Notes: generated by a model from the sequence alone, not told the origin. 12,856 bases of DNA from an uncultured Oscillospiraceae bacterium (GCA_934670025.1 CAKUOS010000055.1:1-12856); one strand, 5' to 3'; numbered from the stretch's first letter, positions 1 through 6,315 are shown. Numbers and translations are program-made.

Positions 1-75
1 GCCGGTAGCTCAGTTGGATAGAGTGACTGGCTACGAACCAGTAGGTCGGGGGTTCGAGTCCCTTCCGGCGTACCA
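1..75 (+). tRNA. tRNA-Arg (anticodon ACG), 5' end cut by the window
   Basis: Cloverleaf: D arm GCTC...GAG, anticodon stem ACTGG/CCAGT closing the loop CTACGAA, so the anticodon is ACG (Arg, CGN codons; A34 would need TadA deamination to inosine). The T arm is GGGGG/CCCTT around TTCGAGT. The 3' acceptor strand CCGGCGT needs ACGCCGG on the 5' side, but the window starts at GCCGG, so two bases lie upstream. A72 is the discriminator, and CCA is encoded at 73-75. A terminator follows at once, so this is a single tRNA or the last of a cluster. Confidence 0.95.
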
Positions 76-113
76 GCCCGCAAGATCGATGATCTTGCGG
101 GCTTGTTTCTTTT
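76..113 (+). terminator. Rho-independent terminator of the tRNA
   Basis: A perfect 12-bp stem, GCCCGCAAGATC (76-87) and GATCTTGCGGGC (91-102), with a 3-base loop GAT, followed by the T-rich tract TTGTTTCTTTT. It begins directly after the encoded CCA, so it also defines the end of the tRNA transcript. Confidence 0.9.
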
Positions 114-132
114 CATATCAAGGAGGCTTATC

Positions 133-612
133 ATGCAGGACTATGTACAGGCAGCAAAGGCGCTCGGCTTTACGGACGCAGCGCTGATGGAGGTAAAGGA
201 TCTGGTCATCGTTCCGGAATACCGGGTGTTCTGTGAGGAAAATCTCTGCGGGAATTACGGCGTTCTGCCCGCCTGCCCGCCCGAGAGCGGCAGCGTCGAG
301 GAAATGACCGCGCGCGTGCGGCGCTACAAAACCGCGCTGGTGCTCATGATCGAGTGTACGCCCGTCAGCTACACCGACCGTGCCGAGCAGAAGGCTGCGA
401 AAAAGCACCAGAACGTCCTGACCGAGCGGCTGATGGACCGGATGCGCGCGGACGGCACGGACGATCTTCTGATGATGGGCGCCGGTCCGTGGAAAGGCGC
501 GTCGTGTATGTCGGCCTACTGCGTGAACGCGCAGAAAATGGCCGAGCACGTGCATATGAAGTGCTGGGAGAACGATGGCAAGATCCGCTATTTCTCGCTG
601 ATCCTGTTCTGA
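133..612 (+). CDS. DUF2284 family cysteine-rich putative metal-binding protein
   Basis: A 159-residue cytoplasmic protein. The hallmark is near the N-terminus: C34, C39 and C48 in the arrangement CEENLCGNYG...CPP, which I recognise as the DUF2284 signature (predicted metal-binding, perhaps iron-sulphur; function not established). Further cysteines at 75, 125, 130 and 144 could complete a site. The C-terminus ends in a hydrophobic strand (FSLILF), as I would expect for a full-length member. The start is set by a consensus AAGGAGG at 120-126, 6 bases before ATG 133; the same frame is open further upstream but only into the tRNA terminator. No promoter is evident between that terminator and the gene, and no terminator follows. 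The family call is from motif memory, without a search. Confidence 0.8.
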   Translation: MQDYVQAAKALGFTDAALMEVKDLVIVPEYRVFCEENLCGNYGVLPACPPESGSVEEMTARVRRYKTALVLMIECTPVSYTDRAEQKAAKKHQNVLTERLMDRMRADGTDDLLMMGAGPWKGASCMSAYCVNAQKMAEHVHMKCWENDGKIRYFSLILF

Positions 613-667
613 GATCATACAAAATCAGCTGAATAGCAATACAAATCCTGTATGCACGGTTTCCGCT

Positions 668-900
668 GTGTCTCCGACGGCCATATCTTTTCCCGTGCGT
701 GGGAAAAGATATGGAAGAAAAGGACGCTGGTTACTCAGAAACCGCCGTCACGTATCTGCTCTATGGACAGACGCATTTCTACGCCGTTCCATTTGCCTAT
801 CTGTGAATGACTGCCGAAAGAGCACGCCATTGTTTGTGACGGCGGTGTCGGTGCCGAAGAAATTTGCGGCGTGCGCCTGCGGGCGCAACCCCCTGTAGGG
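668..900. repeat. Dispersed fold-back element, copy 1
   Basis: No protein-coding gene is supported between 613 and 958. The stretch holds a repeat that recurs at 10988. The first 61 bases (668-728) are identical to 10988-11048 and contain a perfect 14-bp hairpin, CCATATCTTTTCCC (681-694) and GGGAAAAGATATGG (701-714). A second long-range stem pairs ACCGCCGTCAC (741-751) with GTGACGGCGGT (836-846), and a small TGCGCC/GGCGCA hairpin lies near 871-886. It ends at a GTAGGGGCC motif (895-903). Between the stems the two copies diverge in sequence and length. There is no transposase, so it could be a MITE-like element or a structured RNA. Confidence 0.75.
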
Positions 901-916
901 GCCGTGCCGAAACATG

Positions 917-943
917 AAAAAGGCTCCCTTGCGGGAGCCTTTT
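917..943 (-). terminator. Terminator of the 58-residue membrane protein gene
   Basis: On the minus strand, AAAAGGCTCCC, loop GCAA, then GGGAGCCTTTTT. It lies 15 bases past the stop codon at 959. The A tract on the other side would also allow it to work on the plus strand. Confidence 0.85.
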
Positions 944-958
944 CGCGCTTGGCCGGGT

Positions 959-1135
959 TCAGCGCAGGTCCATGCTGCTGATCGCGTCGACGGCCTTCTC
1001 CGCGCTGTGCTCGATGGCCTTGGCGGCCTGCTTCGTCATGCGGTAAGCGTCGGAGTTCTTCGGCAGCATCATCGCGCCGAGCGCGCCGGCCGCGACGCCG
1101 ACGCCCATCGTCAGAAAAAAGCTCCGGATCTTCAT
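959..1135 (-). CDS. Small single-pass membrane protein of unknown function
   Basis: A 58-residue product that I translated by hand. It begins MKIRSFFLTMGVGVAAGALG and continues AMMLPKNSDAYRMTKQAAK, ending in SSMDLR. Residues about 5-24 form one Gly/Ala-rich membrane helix after a basic start. The rest (26-58) is a charged, probably helical tail rich in Ala, Lys and Glu, broadly like YtxH-type small envelope proteins, though I do not claim that family. Support for a real gene: GGGGAGGGG lies 8 bases before the ATG, and a clean terminator follows 15 bases after the stop. An ATG 9 bases upstream meets a stop after three codons and is out of frame. The gene is divergent from the PyrF-like gene with a 113-base gap. 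Function unknown. Confidence 0.75.
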   Translation of the reverse strand: MKIRSFFLTMGVGVAAGALGAMMLPKNSDAYRMTKQAAKAIEHSAEKAVDAISSMDLR

Positions 1136-1215
1136 GCGTTCATCCCCTCCCCTTGTATTCTGCGCAGTTTTTGCGCCGCAAGTCTGGGAAATCTCTATCC
1201 AGACGGCAGGTTTTG

Positions 1216-1224
1216 TGCTATACT
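1216..1224 (+). promoter_or_regulatory. Extended -10 promoter for the PyrF-like gene
   Basis: TGCTATACT is an extended -10 (TG-N-TATACT), 24 bases before the start codon. The hexamer 17 bases further upstream (TATCCA) is a poor -35, so activity would depend on the TG extension. Confidence 0.55.
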
Positions 1225-1248
1225 GTCAGAAGAAACGGAGGGATCGGG

Positions 1249-2130
1249 ATGTCCATCGACGTATTACAGGGAAAGATCCGGCAGCTGCGCTGTCCGGTCA
1301 TGGCGGCGCTCGCGCCGTCGCGCGGGCTGCTGCAAACCGCAGCTGCGTCGCCGCAGGCTGCGGCCGACGGCTACCGGCAGGTCTGCATGACCGCGCTTGA
1401 GGCGCTGGACGGCGTTGTCCCGGCCGTAAGCGTCGGCTGCGGCAGTTTCCTCGCGCTCGGCGCGGAGGGCGTGCGCGCGATGCAGGACGTGCTGGAGGCC
1501 GCCCGCGCGGCGGGATTCTATGTCCTGTTCGATCTCATGCAATCAAGTCTCGGCCAGAGCGCGGCCGACATGGCCGCGGCCTGCTTCGGCCCTTTGCAGC
1601 CAGACGCGGAGACGTACACGCCCTATCCGTGCGACGGCGTGCTGCTGGACGCCTATCTCGGCAGCGACAGCACCGGCGCGTATACGGCGTACTGCAAAAA
1701 CGGCAAAAACGTCTTTCTCATGGCGCGCAGCGCGAACAGGTCCGCGCGCGAATTGCAGGATCTTCTGTCCGGGGACCGCGTGGTGCATCAGGTCACGGCC
1801 GATCTCGCCATGCGCTGGTCGGCGGGACTTTCCTCAAGATCCGGTTACAGCGAGATCGGCGTCGCCGCCGGCGCGACGGACGCGGATATTTTGCAGCGGA
1901 TGCGCCGCAAATACGACAAGCTGTTTTTCCTCGTGCCGGGGTTCGAGCAGCCCGGCGGCGCGCAGAATGCCGTGCAGGCTTTCGGCGCGGCCGGCTACGG
2001 CGCGTGCGTGATCGACGCGGCCATCCTGTCCGCACCGCTGCGCGCGCCGAACGAAACGCCGCGCGCGGCCATCCGGCAGGCCGCCGAATCCGCCCGCGAG
2101 GCGATTTTGGCGTATGTAACGGTATATTGA
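1249..2130 (+). CDS. PyrF-like (OMP decarboxylase fold) protein lacking catalytic residues
   Basis: 293 residues; GGAGG sits 6 bases before ATG 1249. The layout follows type 2 orotidine-5'-phosphate decarboxylase, the last step of UMP synthesis: a strand ending in FDL at 94-96, VLLDAYLGSD at 131-140 (PyrF: TvnPYmG.Ds), VFLMARSANRSA at 155-166 (PyrF: vFvLvrTSNPg), GVAAGAT at 204-210 and FLVPGFEQPGG at 227-237 (PyrF: LiPGyGaQGG). The active-site segment, normally DAKRGDIG, reads DLMQSSLG at 95-102: only the first Asp survives, with Met97 for the catalytic Lys and Ser100 for the second Asp. The N-terminal substrate strand (LDP in PyrF) reads APS. The frame is intact with no stops, so this is a maintained paralogue, not a decayed gene. 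It is unlikely to decarboxylate OMP; a ligand-binding or regulatory role is possible. Monocistronic, ended by a strong terminator. Confidence 0.75.
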   Translation: MSIDVLQGKIRQLRCPVMAALAPSRGLLQTAAASPQAAADGYRQVCMTALEALDGVVPAVSVGCGSFLALGAEGVRAMQDVLEAARAAGFYVLFDLMQSSLGQSAADMAAACFGPLQPDAETYTPYPCDGVLLDAYLGSDSTGAYTAYCKNGKNVFLMARSANRSARELQDLLSGDRVVHQVTADLAMRWSAGLSSRSGYSEIGVAAGATDADILQRMRRKYDKLFFLVPGFEQPGGAQNAVQAFGAAGYGACVIDAAILSAPLRAPNETPRAAIRQAAESAREAILAYVTVY

Positions 2131-2135
2131 CTTTG

Positions 2136-2169
2136 AAAAACGGGACGGTCGTCAGACCGTCCCGTTTTT
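2136..2169. terminator. Bidirectional terminator between convergent genes
   Basis: A perfect 15-bp stem: AAAAACGGGACGGTC (2136-2150), loop GTCA, then GACCGTCCCGTTTTT (2155-2169). A and T tracts on both sides serve the PyrF-like gene (plus) and the lipoprotein gene (minus), whose stop codon abuts it. Confidence 0.92.
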
Positions 2170-2415
2170 TCAGCGCATGGGCGCGACAGACGTACCGCCC
2201 TGGTTGTAGTTGTAAGCGTTCTGCCCGTTGTAACCCGGCGTCGTGCCGTACATACCGCTCGTGCCGCCATAGGCGTAGCCGTTCGTGCCGTTCACATAGC
2301 CGTTGCGCGTGGTGGAGACGTTGGAATAGCCGCCGTCATACGGCTGCGTCGCCGCACAGGCCGTCAGCATACACAAAACGGCGAGGATCATCAGTACGAT
2401 CAAACCTTTTTTCAT
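2170..2415 (-). CDS. Small Gly/Tyr/Asn-rich lipoprotein
   Basis: 81 residues. MKKGLIVLMILAVLCMLTAC is a lipoprotein signal peptide: positive N-terminus, hydrophobic core and lipobox LTAC with Cys20 as the lipidated residue. The mature part (21-81) is low-complexity, rich in Gly, Tyr, Asn and Thr with GY/NGY/NGT motifs (30-64) and no recognisable domain, suggesting a flexible surface-anchored peptide. The start is set by AGGAGGG 7 bases before ATG 2415. The frame remains open upstream, but that extension would put about 49 residues ahead of an obvious signal peptide and has no ribosome binding site. Function unknown. Confidence 0.85.
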   Translation of the reverse strand: MKKGLIVLMILAVLCMLTACAATQPYDGGYSNVSTTRNGYVNGTNGYAYGGTSGMYGTTPGYNGQNAYNYNQGGTSVAPMR

Positions 2416-2531
2416 GTGGGATCCCTCCTGAATCGCAAGAATTGGGTCGCTGCAAGTAGTGTTTGCAGAACGCGCGCGGCTATGCTGCATCATGTTTCCA
2501 ATGAAAATATAAAAAAATCGATATGAACGTA

Positions 2532-2559
2532 TTGAAAGTTTCTGAAAATCCTGTATAAT
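2532..2559 (+). promoter_or_regulatory. Sigma-A promoter of the ferredoxin gene
   Basis: TTGAAA (2532-2537), 16-base spacer, TATAAT (2554-2559). It lies in an AT-rich stretch (2500-2600) that contrasts with the surrounding GC-rich DNA. The predicted start is near 2566, giving a leader of about 36 bases. Confidence 0.85.
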
Positions 2560-2601
2560 CAAAGGTGCAGATATAAAAAATAAGAAGGAGAACTTCTAAC
2601 A

Positions 2602-2988
2602 ATGAAAAAACTGACCGTGAAAAAAGGCACGCAGTGCATGGCGTGCCTCGAGTGCGTGCGCGCGTGCTCCAATGCCTACTACAAGGAATTTGACCCGGAT
2701 AAGGCTGCGCTCCAGATTGTGCAGAAGGGTGACGCGGCCAAGCCGATGGTCTGCGTGCAGTGCGGCAAGTGCATGGAAGCCTGCCCGAACGGCGCCATCA
2801 CCCAGAACCCCAAGGGCGTGTACATGATCAACAAGAAGACCTGTACCGGCTGCGGCAAGTGCGCCGAGGCCTGCCCGTTCCACCTGATCGTGAAGCCTGA
2901 GGGCGCGGAATACGCCTCCAAGTGCACCGCCTGCGGCATCTGCGTCAAGGCCTGCCCGATGGAGATCCTCGAGGTCGTCGAAAAGTAA
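2602..2988 (+). CDS. Stand-alone ferredoxin with four [4Fe-4S] cluster motifs
   Basis: A 128-residue electron carrier of the HydN/CooF/HycB-like polyferredoxin type. Sixteen cysteines fall into four CxxCxxCxxxC blocks: C12-C15-C18-C22, C51-C54-C57-C61, C81-C84-C87-C91 and C108-C111-C114-C118. The last three end in CP, as in bacterial ferredoxins; the first ends CSN. There is no signal peptide or membrane helix, so it is cytoplasmic. Partners are not encoded nearby: the gene has its own promoter and terminator. Such proteins usually pass electrons between a dehydrogenase or hydrogenase and another redox enzyme; which one cannot be told here. AAGGAG at 2585-2590 lies 11 bases before the ATG, a slightly long spacing. 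Confidence 0.9.
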   Translation: MKKLTVKKGTQCMACLECVRACSNAYYKEFDPDKAALQIVQKGDAAKPMVCVQCGKCMEACPNGAITQNPKGVYMINKKTCTGCGKCAEACPFHLIVKPEGAEYASKCTACGICVKACPMEILEVVEK

Positions 2989-3002
2989 ATCCAGTTCACG
3001 CA

Positions 3003-3035
3003 CAGAAGCCGGGAGATCCTCCCGGCTTCTGTTTT
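3003..3035 (+). terminator. Terminator of the ferredoxin gene
   Basis: A 13-bp perfect stem CAGAAGCCGGGAG (3003-3015) and CTCCCGGCTTCTG (3019-3031) with loop ATC, followed by TTTT. Confidence 0.9.
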
Positions 3036-3052
3036 ATCCGATAGGATAAAGT

Positions 3053-3082
3053 ATACGCGCCCGGCGGATGCCGGGCGCGTAT
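3053..3082 (-). terminator. Terminator of rnpB
   Basis: A perfect 13-bp palindromic stem, ATACGCGCCCGGC (3053-3065) and GCCGGGCGCGTAT (3070-3082), loop GGAT. On the minus strand it is followed by ACTTTATCC, a weak U tract. It lies directly beyond the RNase P RNA 3' end. Confidence 0.75.
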
Positions 3083-3083
3083 G

Positions 3084-3434
3084 GCACGATCGGGCCTGTA
3101 AGCCGGGTTCTGTTACAGACAGTCATCTATCTAGGCGTACCGTCGCCGGTACGCTCCAGCCACCTTCTCGGAAGCAGCCGGGCGAGCCTTGCTTCCTCTG
3201 CGGTGTTGCTCCGGATAGAGTTTACAGCAATGGACGCTTCCACGCCATTGGGTGCGCTCTTACCGCACCTTTCCACCCTTACTCGCGGCGAACCGCGGGC
3301 GGTATATCTCTGTTGCACTTTTCCTCAGATCGCTCTGGGCGGGCGTTACCCGTTATCCTTGCCCTGTGGAGCCCGGACTTTCCTCATGCGCGGCCTTTCG
3401 GCGCTGCGCCCGCGACTGTCCGGCCCGGTCGCGC
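3084..3434 (-). ncRNA. rnpB: RNase P RNA, bacterial type A
   Basis: The catalytic RNA of ribonuclease P, which removes tRNA 5' leaders. On the minus strand the conserved 5' block GAGGAAAGTCCGGGCTCCAC lies at about 3367-3386, and the conserved 3' block AGAACCCGGCTTACAG at about 3097-3112. The ends are set by the P1 helix: GCGCGACCGGGCC (3434-3422) pairs with GGCCCGATCGTGC (3096-3084), with one mismatch and one wobble. Length about 350 nt fits type A. The ends are accurate to a few bases. Open frames across this stretch are not genes. Confidence 0.95.
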
Positions 3435-3438
3435 TGTT

Positions 3439-3467
3439 ATTTTACTTTATTCCCGTGCGAAAGTCAA
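3439..3467 (-). promoter_or_regulatory. Sigma-A promoter of rnpB
   Basis: On the minus strand, TTGACT (3467-3462), 17-base spacer, TAAAAT (3444-3439). The predicted start is near 3432, matching the 5' end deduced from P1. It is back-to-back with the murD promoter, 5 bases apart. Confidence 0.88.
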
Positions 3468-3472
3468 ATGGA

Positions 3473-3501
3473 TTGCAATTTCTTTTCCGCCCGGATATAA
3501 T
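3473..3501 (+). promoter_or_regulatory. Sigma-A promoter of the murD-ispD-ispF operon
   Basis: TTGCAA (3473-3478), 17-base spacer, consensus TATAAT (3496-3501). The predicted start is near 3508, about 27 bases before the murD ATG. The -35 boxes of this promoter and the rnpB promoter almost touch, so the two RNA polymerases could compete. Confidence 0.88.
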
Positions 3502-3534
3502 ACAGGCAGACTTGTTTGTAAAGAGGCTGTGGAT

Positions 3535-4908
3535 ATGAACCATCTTGTCGATCAGTATTTTGACTCGCTCTGCGATAAAAAAGTCGCCGTGCTCGGCATC
3601 GGCGTCAGCAACCGGCCGCTCATCCGGATGCTCCTTGCGCGCGGCATCCGCGTGCTCGCGTGCGACAAAACGCCGCGCGAAAAGCTCGACGCGGAGGTGC
3701 TGGAGCTGGAGCAGGCCGGCGCGGTGCTGCACGTGGGCGAAGGCTATCTCGACGGCGTGGAGGCCGACGTCGTCTTCCGCACGCCGGGTATGCACCCCGA
3801 TATCCCCGCCCTGCGGCAGCTGCGTGAAACGGGCGCGGAGATCACGAGCGAGATGGAGGCGTTTTTCGAGGTCTGCCCGTGCCGCATCATCGCCGTGACC
3901 GGCTCCGACGGCAAGACCACCACCACAACGCTTATCGCCAAAATCCTCGAGCACGCCGGTCATCGCGTCTGGGTCGGCGGCAACATCGGCGCGCCGCTGC
4001 TGCCGCAGGCAGCCGGGATGCTCCCGACGGACATCGCCGTCGTGGAGCTCAGCTCGTTCCAGCTCATGACGATGGAGCGCTCGGCCGGTATCGCTGTCGT
4101 GACGAACGTCGCGCCGAACCATCTGGACGTCCACAAGGACATGGCCGAGTACGTGCAGGCGAAAAAGAATGTGTTCGAGCATCAGAATGAAACGGGCAAG
4201 GTCGTCCTGAACTACGACAACGCCATCACGCGCGCCTTTGCCGCCGACGCGAAGGGCGCAGTCGAATTTTTCTCCCGGCAGGAAAAGCCGGAAAACGGCG
4301 TATATCTGGAAAACGGCGTCATTTACAGAAACGGCGAAACGCTCATGGACGCGGCCGATATCCGCATCCCGGGCGTACACAACATCGAAAACTATATGGC
4401 CGCGGCCTGCGCGGTCGAAGGTCTGGCAGCGGACGCGGACATCGACGCGGTCGCGCGCACGTTCGCGGGCGTGGAGCACCGCATCGAATTCGTGCGCGAA
4501 AAGAGCGGCGTAAAGTATTATAACGACTCCATCGCCTCGAGTCCCACGCGCACCATCGCGGGCCTGCATGCGTTCAATCAGAAGCTGGTGCTCATCGCGG
4601 GCGGCTACGACAAAAAGATCCCGTTCGACGCGCTCGGTCCTGAGATCTGCGCGCACGTGCGGCTTTTGATCCTCTGCGGCGCGACCGCGGAGAAGATCGA
4701 GGCGGCCGTCCATGCGGCGGAGGCAGACGGCGGCGAAAAACCGGAGATTTTACACGCGCAGACGCTCCGTGAGGCCGTGCAGCTGGCGCACAACAACGCC
4801 GTGCCGGGCGATATTGTGACGCTTTCGCCCGCGTGCGCGGCATTTGACCAGTTCAAAAACTTCATGGTGCGCGGCGAAACGTATAAAAAGCTCGTGATGG
4901 AGCTCTGA
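3535..4908 (+). CDS. murD: UDP-N-acetylmuramoyl-L-alanine--D-glutamate ligase
   Basis: 457 residues, the usual MurD length. In the cytoplasm it adds D-Glu to UDP-MurNAc-L-Ala with ATP in peptidoglycan precursor synthesis. N-terminal Rossmann-like UDP-binding domain (about 15-110, VAVLGIGVSNRP). Central ATPase with the P-loop TGSDGKTTT at 122-130 (Lys127), then NIGAPLL, ELSSFQLMT and NVAPNHLDVH, where the family more often has DHLD. C-terminal domain with HNIENYMAAACA, EHRIEF, YYNDSIASSP, AGGYDKKIPFD and LSPACAAFDQF. GSDGK and NDSIASSP are seen in clostridial MurD proteins. The start ATG 3535 has AGAGG 8 bases upstream and sits just after the promoter; an upstream extension of the frame would run through the promoter and rnpB. 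First gene of the operon; ispD follows after 15 bases. Confidence 0.95.
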   Translation: MNHLVDQYFDSLCDKKVAVLGIGVSNRPLIRMLLARGIRVLACDKTPREKLDAEVLELEQAGAVLHVGEGYLDGVEADVVFRTPGMHPDIPALRQLRETGAEITSEMEAFFEVCPCRIIAVTGSDGKTTTTTLIAKILEHAGHRVWVGGNIGAPLLPQAAGMLPTDIAVVELSSFQLMTMERSAGIAVVTNVAPNHLDVHKDMAEYVQAKKNVFEHQNETGKVVLNYDNAITRAFAADAKGAVEFFSRQEKPENGVYLENGVIYRNGETLMDAADIRIPGVHNIENYMAAACAVEGLAADADIDAVARTFAGVEHRIEFVREKSGVKYYNDSIASSPTRTIAGLHAFNQKLVLIAGGYDKKIPFDALGPEICAHVRLLILCGATAEKIEAAVHAAEADGGEKPEILHAQTLREAVQLAHNNAVPGDIVTLSPACAAFDQFKNFMVRGETYKKLVMEL

Positions 4909-4923
4909 ACAGGAGAAACCGAT

Positions 4924-5661
4924 ATGAAACTGAGCGAAGGAGTCCGCAAGGGACTTGCGATCCGGGAAAAGATCGGCCGCCCGTACTGCGCGGCCGTGAT
5001 CGTGGCGGCGGGAAGCTCGTCGCGCATGGGCGGCACGGATAAGATCCTGACCGTCGTGGAAAAGCTGCCGGTCATCTGCCGCACGGTCGACGCCTTCGAC
5101 CGCTGCGCCGCGGTCGACGAGATCGTCGTCGTCGCGCAGCAGACGCTGATGGAGAAGGTCAGCCGGTATCTGGCCGCATACAAAAAGGTGCGCATGGTCG
5201 TTGCGGGCGGCGCAACACGCACCGCGTCCGTCATGGCGGGTCTTGCCGCGGTGTCCGACCGCGCGCAGCTCATCGCCGTACACGACGGCGCGCGGCCGCT
5301 TGTGACGGACGCCGTCATCACGCGCACCGTCGCCAAAGCGAAAAAATTCGCCGCAGCCGCGCCGGCCGTGCGCGTCAAGGACACGATCAAGGTATCGTCC
5401 GACGGTACGGTCGACGAAACGCCCGACCGCGCGAAGCTCTACGCCGTGCAGACGCCGCAGGTCTTCGACCGGGATCTTCTGGAAGCGGCGCTGCAAAACG
5501 CGCAGGACAGGGGCCTTGCGCTGACCGACGATTGCAGCGCCGTCGAGGCGCTCGGGATGCCCGTGCAGCTGACCGACGGCGACGAGGAAAACATCAAGAT
5601 CACCACGCCGCTCGACCTCGAGCTGGCGGCGCTCATCATCCGCAGGAGGCAGAACGCATGA
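4924..5661 (+). CDS. ispD: 2-C-methyl-D-erythritol 4-phosphate cytidylyltransferase
   Basis: 245 residues. It joins MEP and CTP to CDP-methylerythritol in the MEP isoprenoid pathway. Nucleotide-binding loop [12 protein letters not shown] at 26-37 (Arg34), followed by Lys40 in DKIL, where many homologues read PKQ. Also GGATRTASV at 95-103, the metal-binding HDGARPLV at 120-127 (Asp121, Arg124), VQTPQVF at 175-181, TDDCSAVE at 201-208 and the MEP-contacting [10 protein letters not shown] at 223-232 (Lys225). All expected active-site positions are present. About 20 extra residues precede the first strand, which is unusual but backed by AGGAG upstream of ATG 4924. It follows murD by 15 bases and its stop overlaps the ispF start (ATGA), implying translational coupling. 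Confidence 0.93.
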   Translation: MKLSEGVRKGLAIREKIGRPYCAAVIVAAGSSSRMGGTDKILTVVEKLPVICRTVDAFDRCAAVDEIVVVAQQTLMEKVSRYLAAYKKVRMVVAGGATRTASVMAGLAAVSDRAQLIAVHDGARPLVTDAVITRTVAKAKKFAAAAPAVRVKDTIKVSSDGTVDETPDRAKLYAVQTPQVFDRDLLEAALQNAQDRGLALTDDCSAVEALGMPVQLTDGDEENIKITTPLDLELAALIIRRRQNA

Positions 5662-6131
5662 GGATCGGCCACGGTTACGACGTCCACCGGCTCACGGCGG
5701 GCAGAAAGCTCATCCTCGGCGGCGTGACGATCCCGTATGAAACGGGGCTCGACGGCCATTCGGACGCCGATGTGCTCGTCCATGCCGTCATGGACGCGCT
5801 GCTCGGCGCGGCGGCGATGGGCGACATCGGCAAGCGCTTCCCCGACACGGACGACCGCTATCTCGGCGCGGACAGCATGGGGCTGCTGCGCGAGGTCGGC
5901 AGAATGCTCGCGGACGCGGGCTATCGCCTCGGCAATCTCGACGCGACGGTGATCGCGCAGCGGCCGAAGCTCGCGCCGTATATCGATGAAATGCGGAAAA
6001 ACATCGCCGCCGCGCTGGATACGGACGTGAAGAACGTCAGCGTCAAGGCGACGACCGAGGAGCATCTCGGCTTCACCGGCGCAGGCGAAGGCATCGCCGC
6101 CCACGCGGTCTGCCTGATCGAAGCGCTCTGA
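5658..6131 (+). CDS. ispF: 2-C-methyl-D-erythritol 2,4-cyclodiphosphate synthase
   Basis: 157 residues, the standard IspF length. It cyclises CDP-ME 2-phosphate to MEcPP, releasing CMP; it acts as a homotrimer with a Zn ion per site. Zn ligands: Asp8 and His10 in GHGYDVHR, and His42 in [12 protein letters not shown] (33-44). [11 protein letters not shown] and the C-terminal [17 protein letters not shown] carry substrate contacts. AGGAGG lies 8 bases before the ATG inside the end of ispD, and the two genes overlap by four bases. The intervening kinase gene ispE is absent from this operon, so it must lie elsewhere. Confidence 0.95.
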   Translation: MRIGHGYDVHRLTAGRKLILGGVTIPYETGLDGHSDADVLVHAVMDALLGAAAMGDIGKRFPDTDDRYLGADSMGLLREVGRMLADAGYRLGNLDATVIAQRPKLAPYIDEMRKNIAAALDTDVKNVSVKATTEEHLGFTGAGEGIAAHAVCLIEAL

Positions 6132-6155
6132 CCGCCGATTTTCATCCGCGCCTTG

Positions 6156-6315
6156 CCTTCCCCTGGGGGAAGGTGGCTGCGGAGCAAAGCGAAGCAGACG
6201 GATGAGGGGCCGGGAGCACGCACGCATCGCTTTGCAGTTCTGGCAATTCGTAACTGCTCCCCGGCCCTCATCCGCCCCAGTGTGCGCACTGGGGCACCTT
6301 CCCCGGAGGGGAAGG
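6156..6315. repeat. Composite inverted repeat downstream of ispF
   Basis: No gene lies between 6132 and 6434; the stretch is palindromic. Left unit: CCTTCCCC/GGGGAAGG (6156-6163, 6166-6173), then CGGATGAGGGGCCGGGAGCA (6199-6218). Right unit in opposite orientation: TGCTCCCCGGCCCTCATCCG (6255-6274), an inserted palindrome CCCCAGTG TGCG CACTGGGG (6275-6294), then CCTTCCCC/GGGGAAGG (6297-6304, 6308-6315). The two 20-mers are reverse complements except for one shifted G. I have the impression that such units are dispersed in Oscillospiraceae genomes (memory, not checked). Confidence 0.8.

Noticed and set aside
613..660. CATACA...TGTATG pair after the DUF2284 gene as a terminator
   Set aside because: Only 6 bp with a long AT-rich loop and no T tract.
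668..898. 76-codon frame in the fold-back element
   Set aside because: No ribosome binding site; the coding text is an accident of the hairpin repeat, since the second copy gives a different tail.
1153..1248. Longer N-terminus for the PyrF-like protein from ATG 1153
   Set aside because: It would cross the extended -10 promoter and lacks a ribosome binding site, whereas ATG 1249 has GGAGG at good spacing.
3313..3534. N-terminal extension of MurD from 3313
   Set aside because: It runs through rnpB and the murD promoter; homologous MurD proteins start near MNHLVDQY.
3068..3538. Open frames across 3068-3538
   Set aside because: The stretch is rnpB, shown by conserved RNase P RNA blocks on the minus strand, plus promoters.
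3442..4713. 423-codon open frame antisense to murD
   Set aside because: It is the shadow of a GC-rich gene. Its sequence is Arg/His/Val-rich with no domain, and murD on the other strand is unambiguous.
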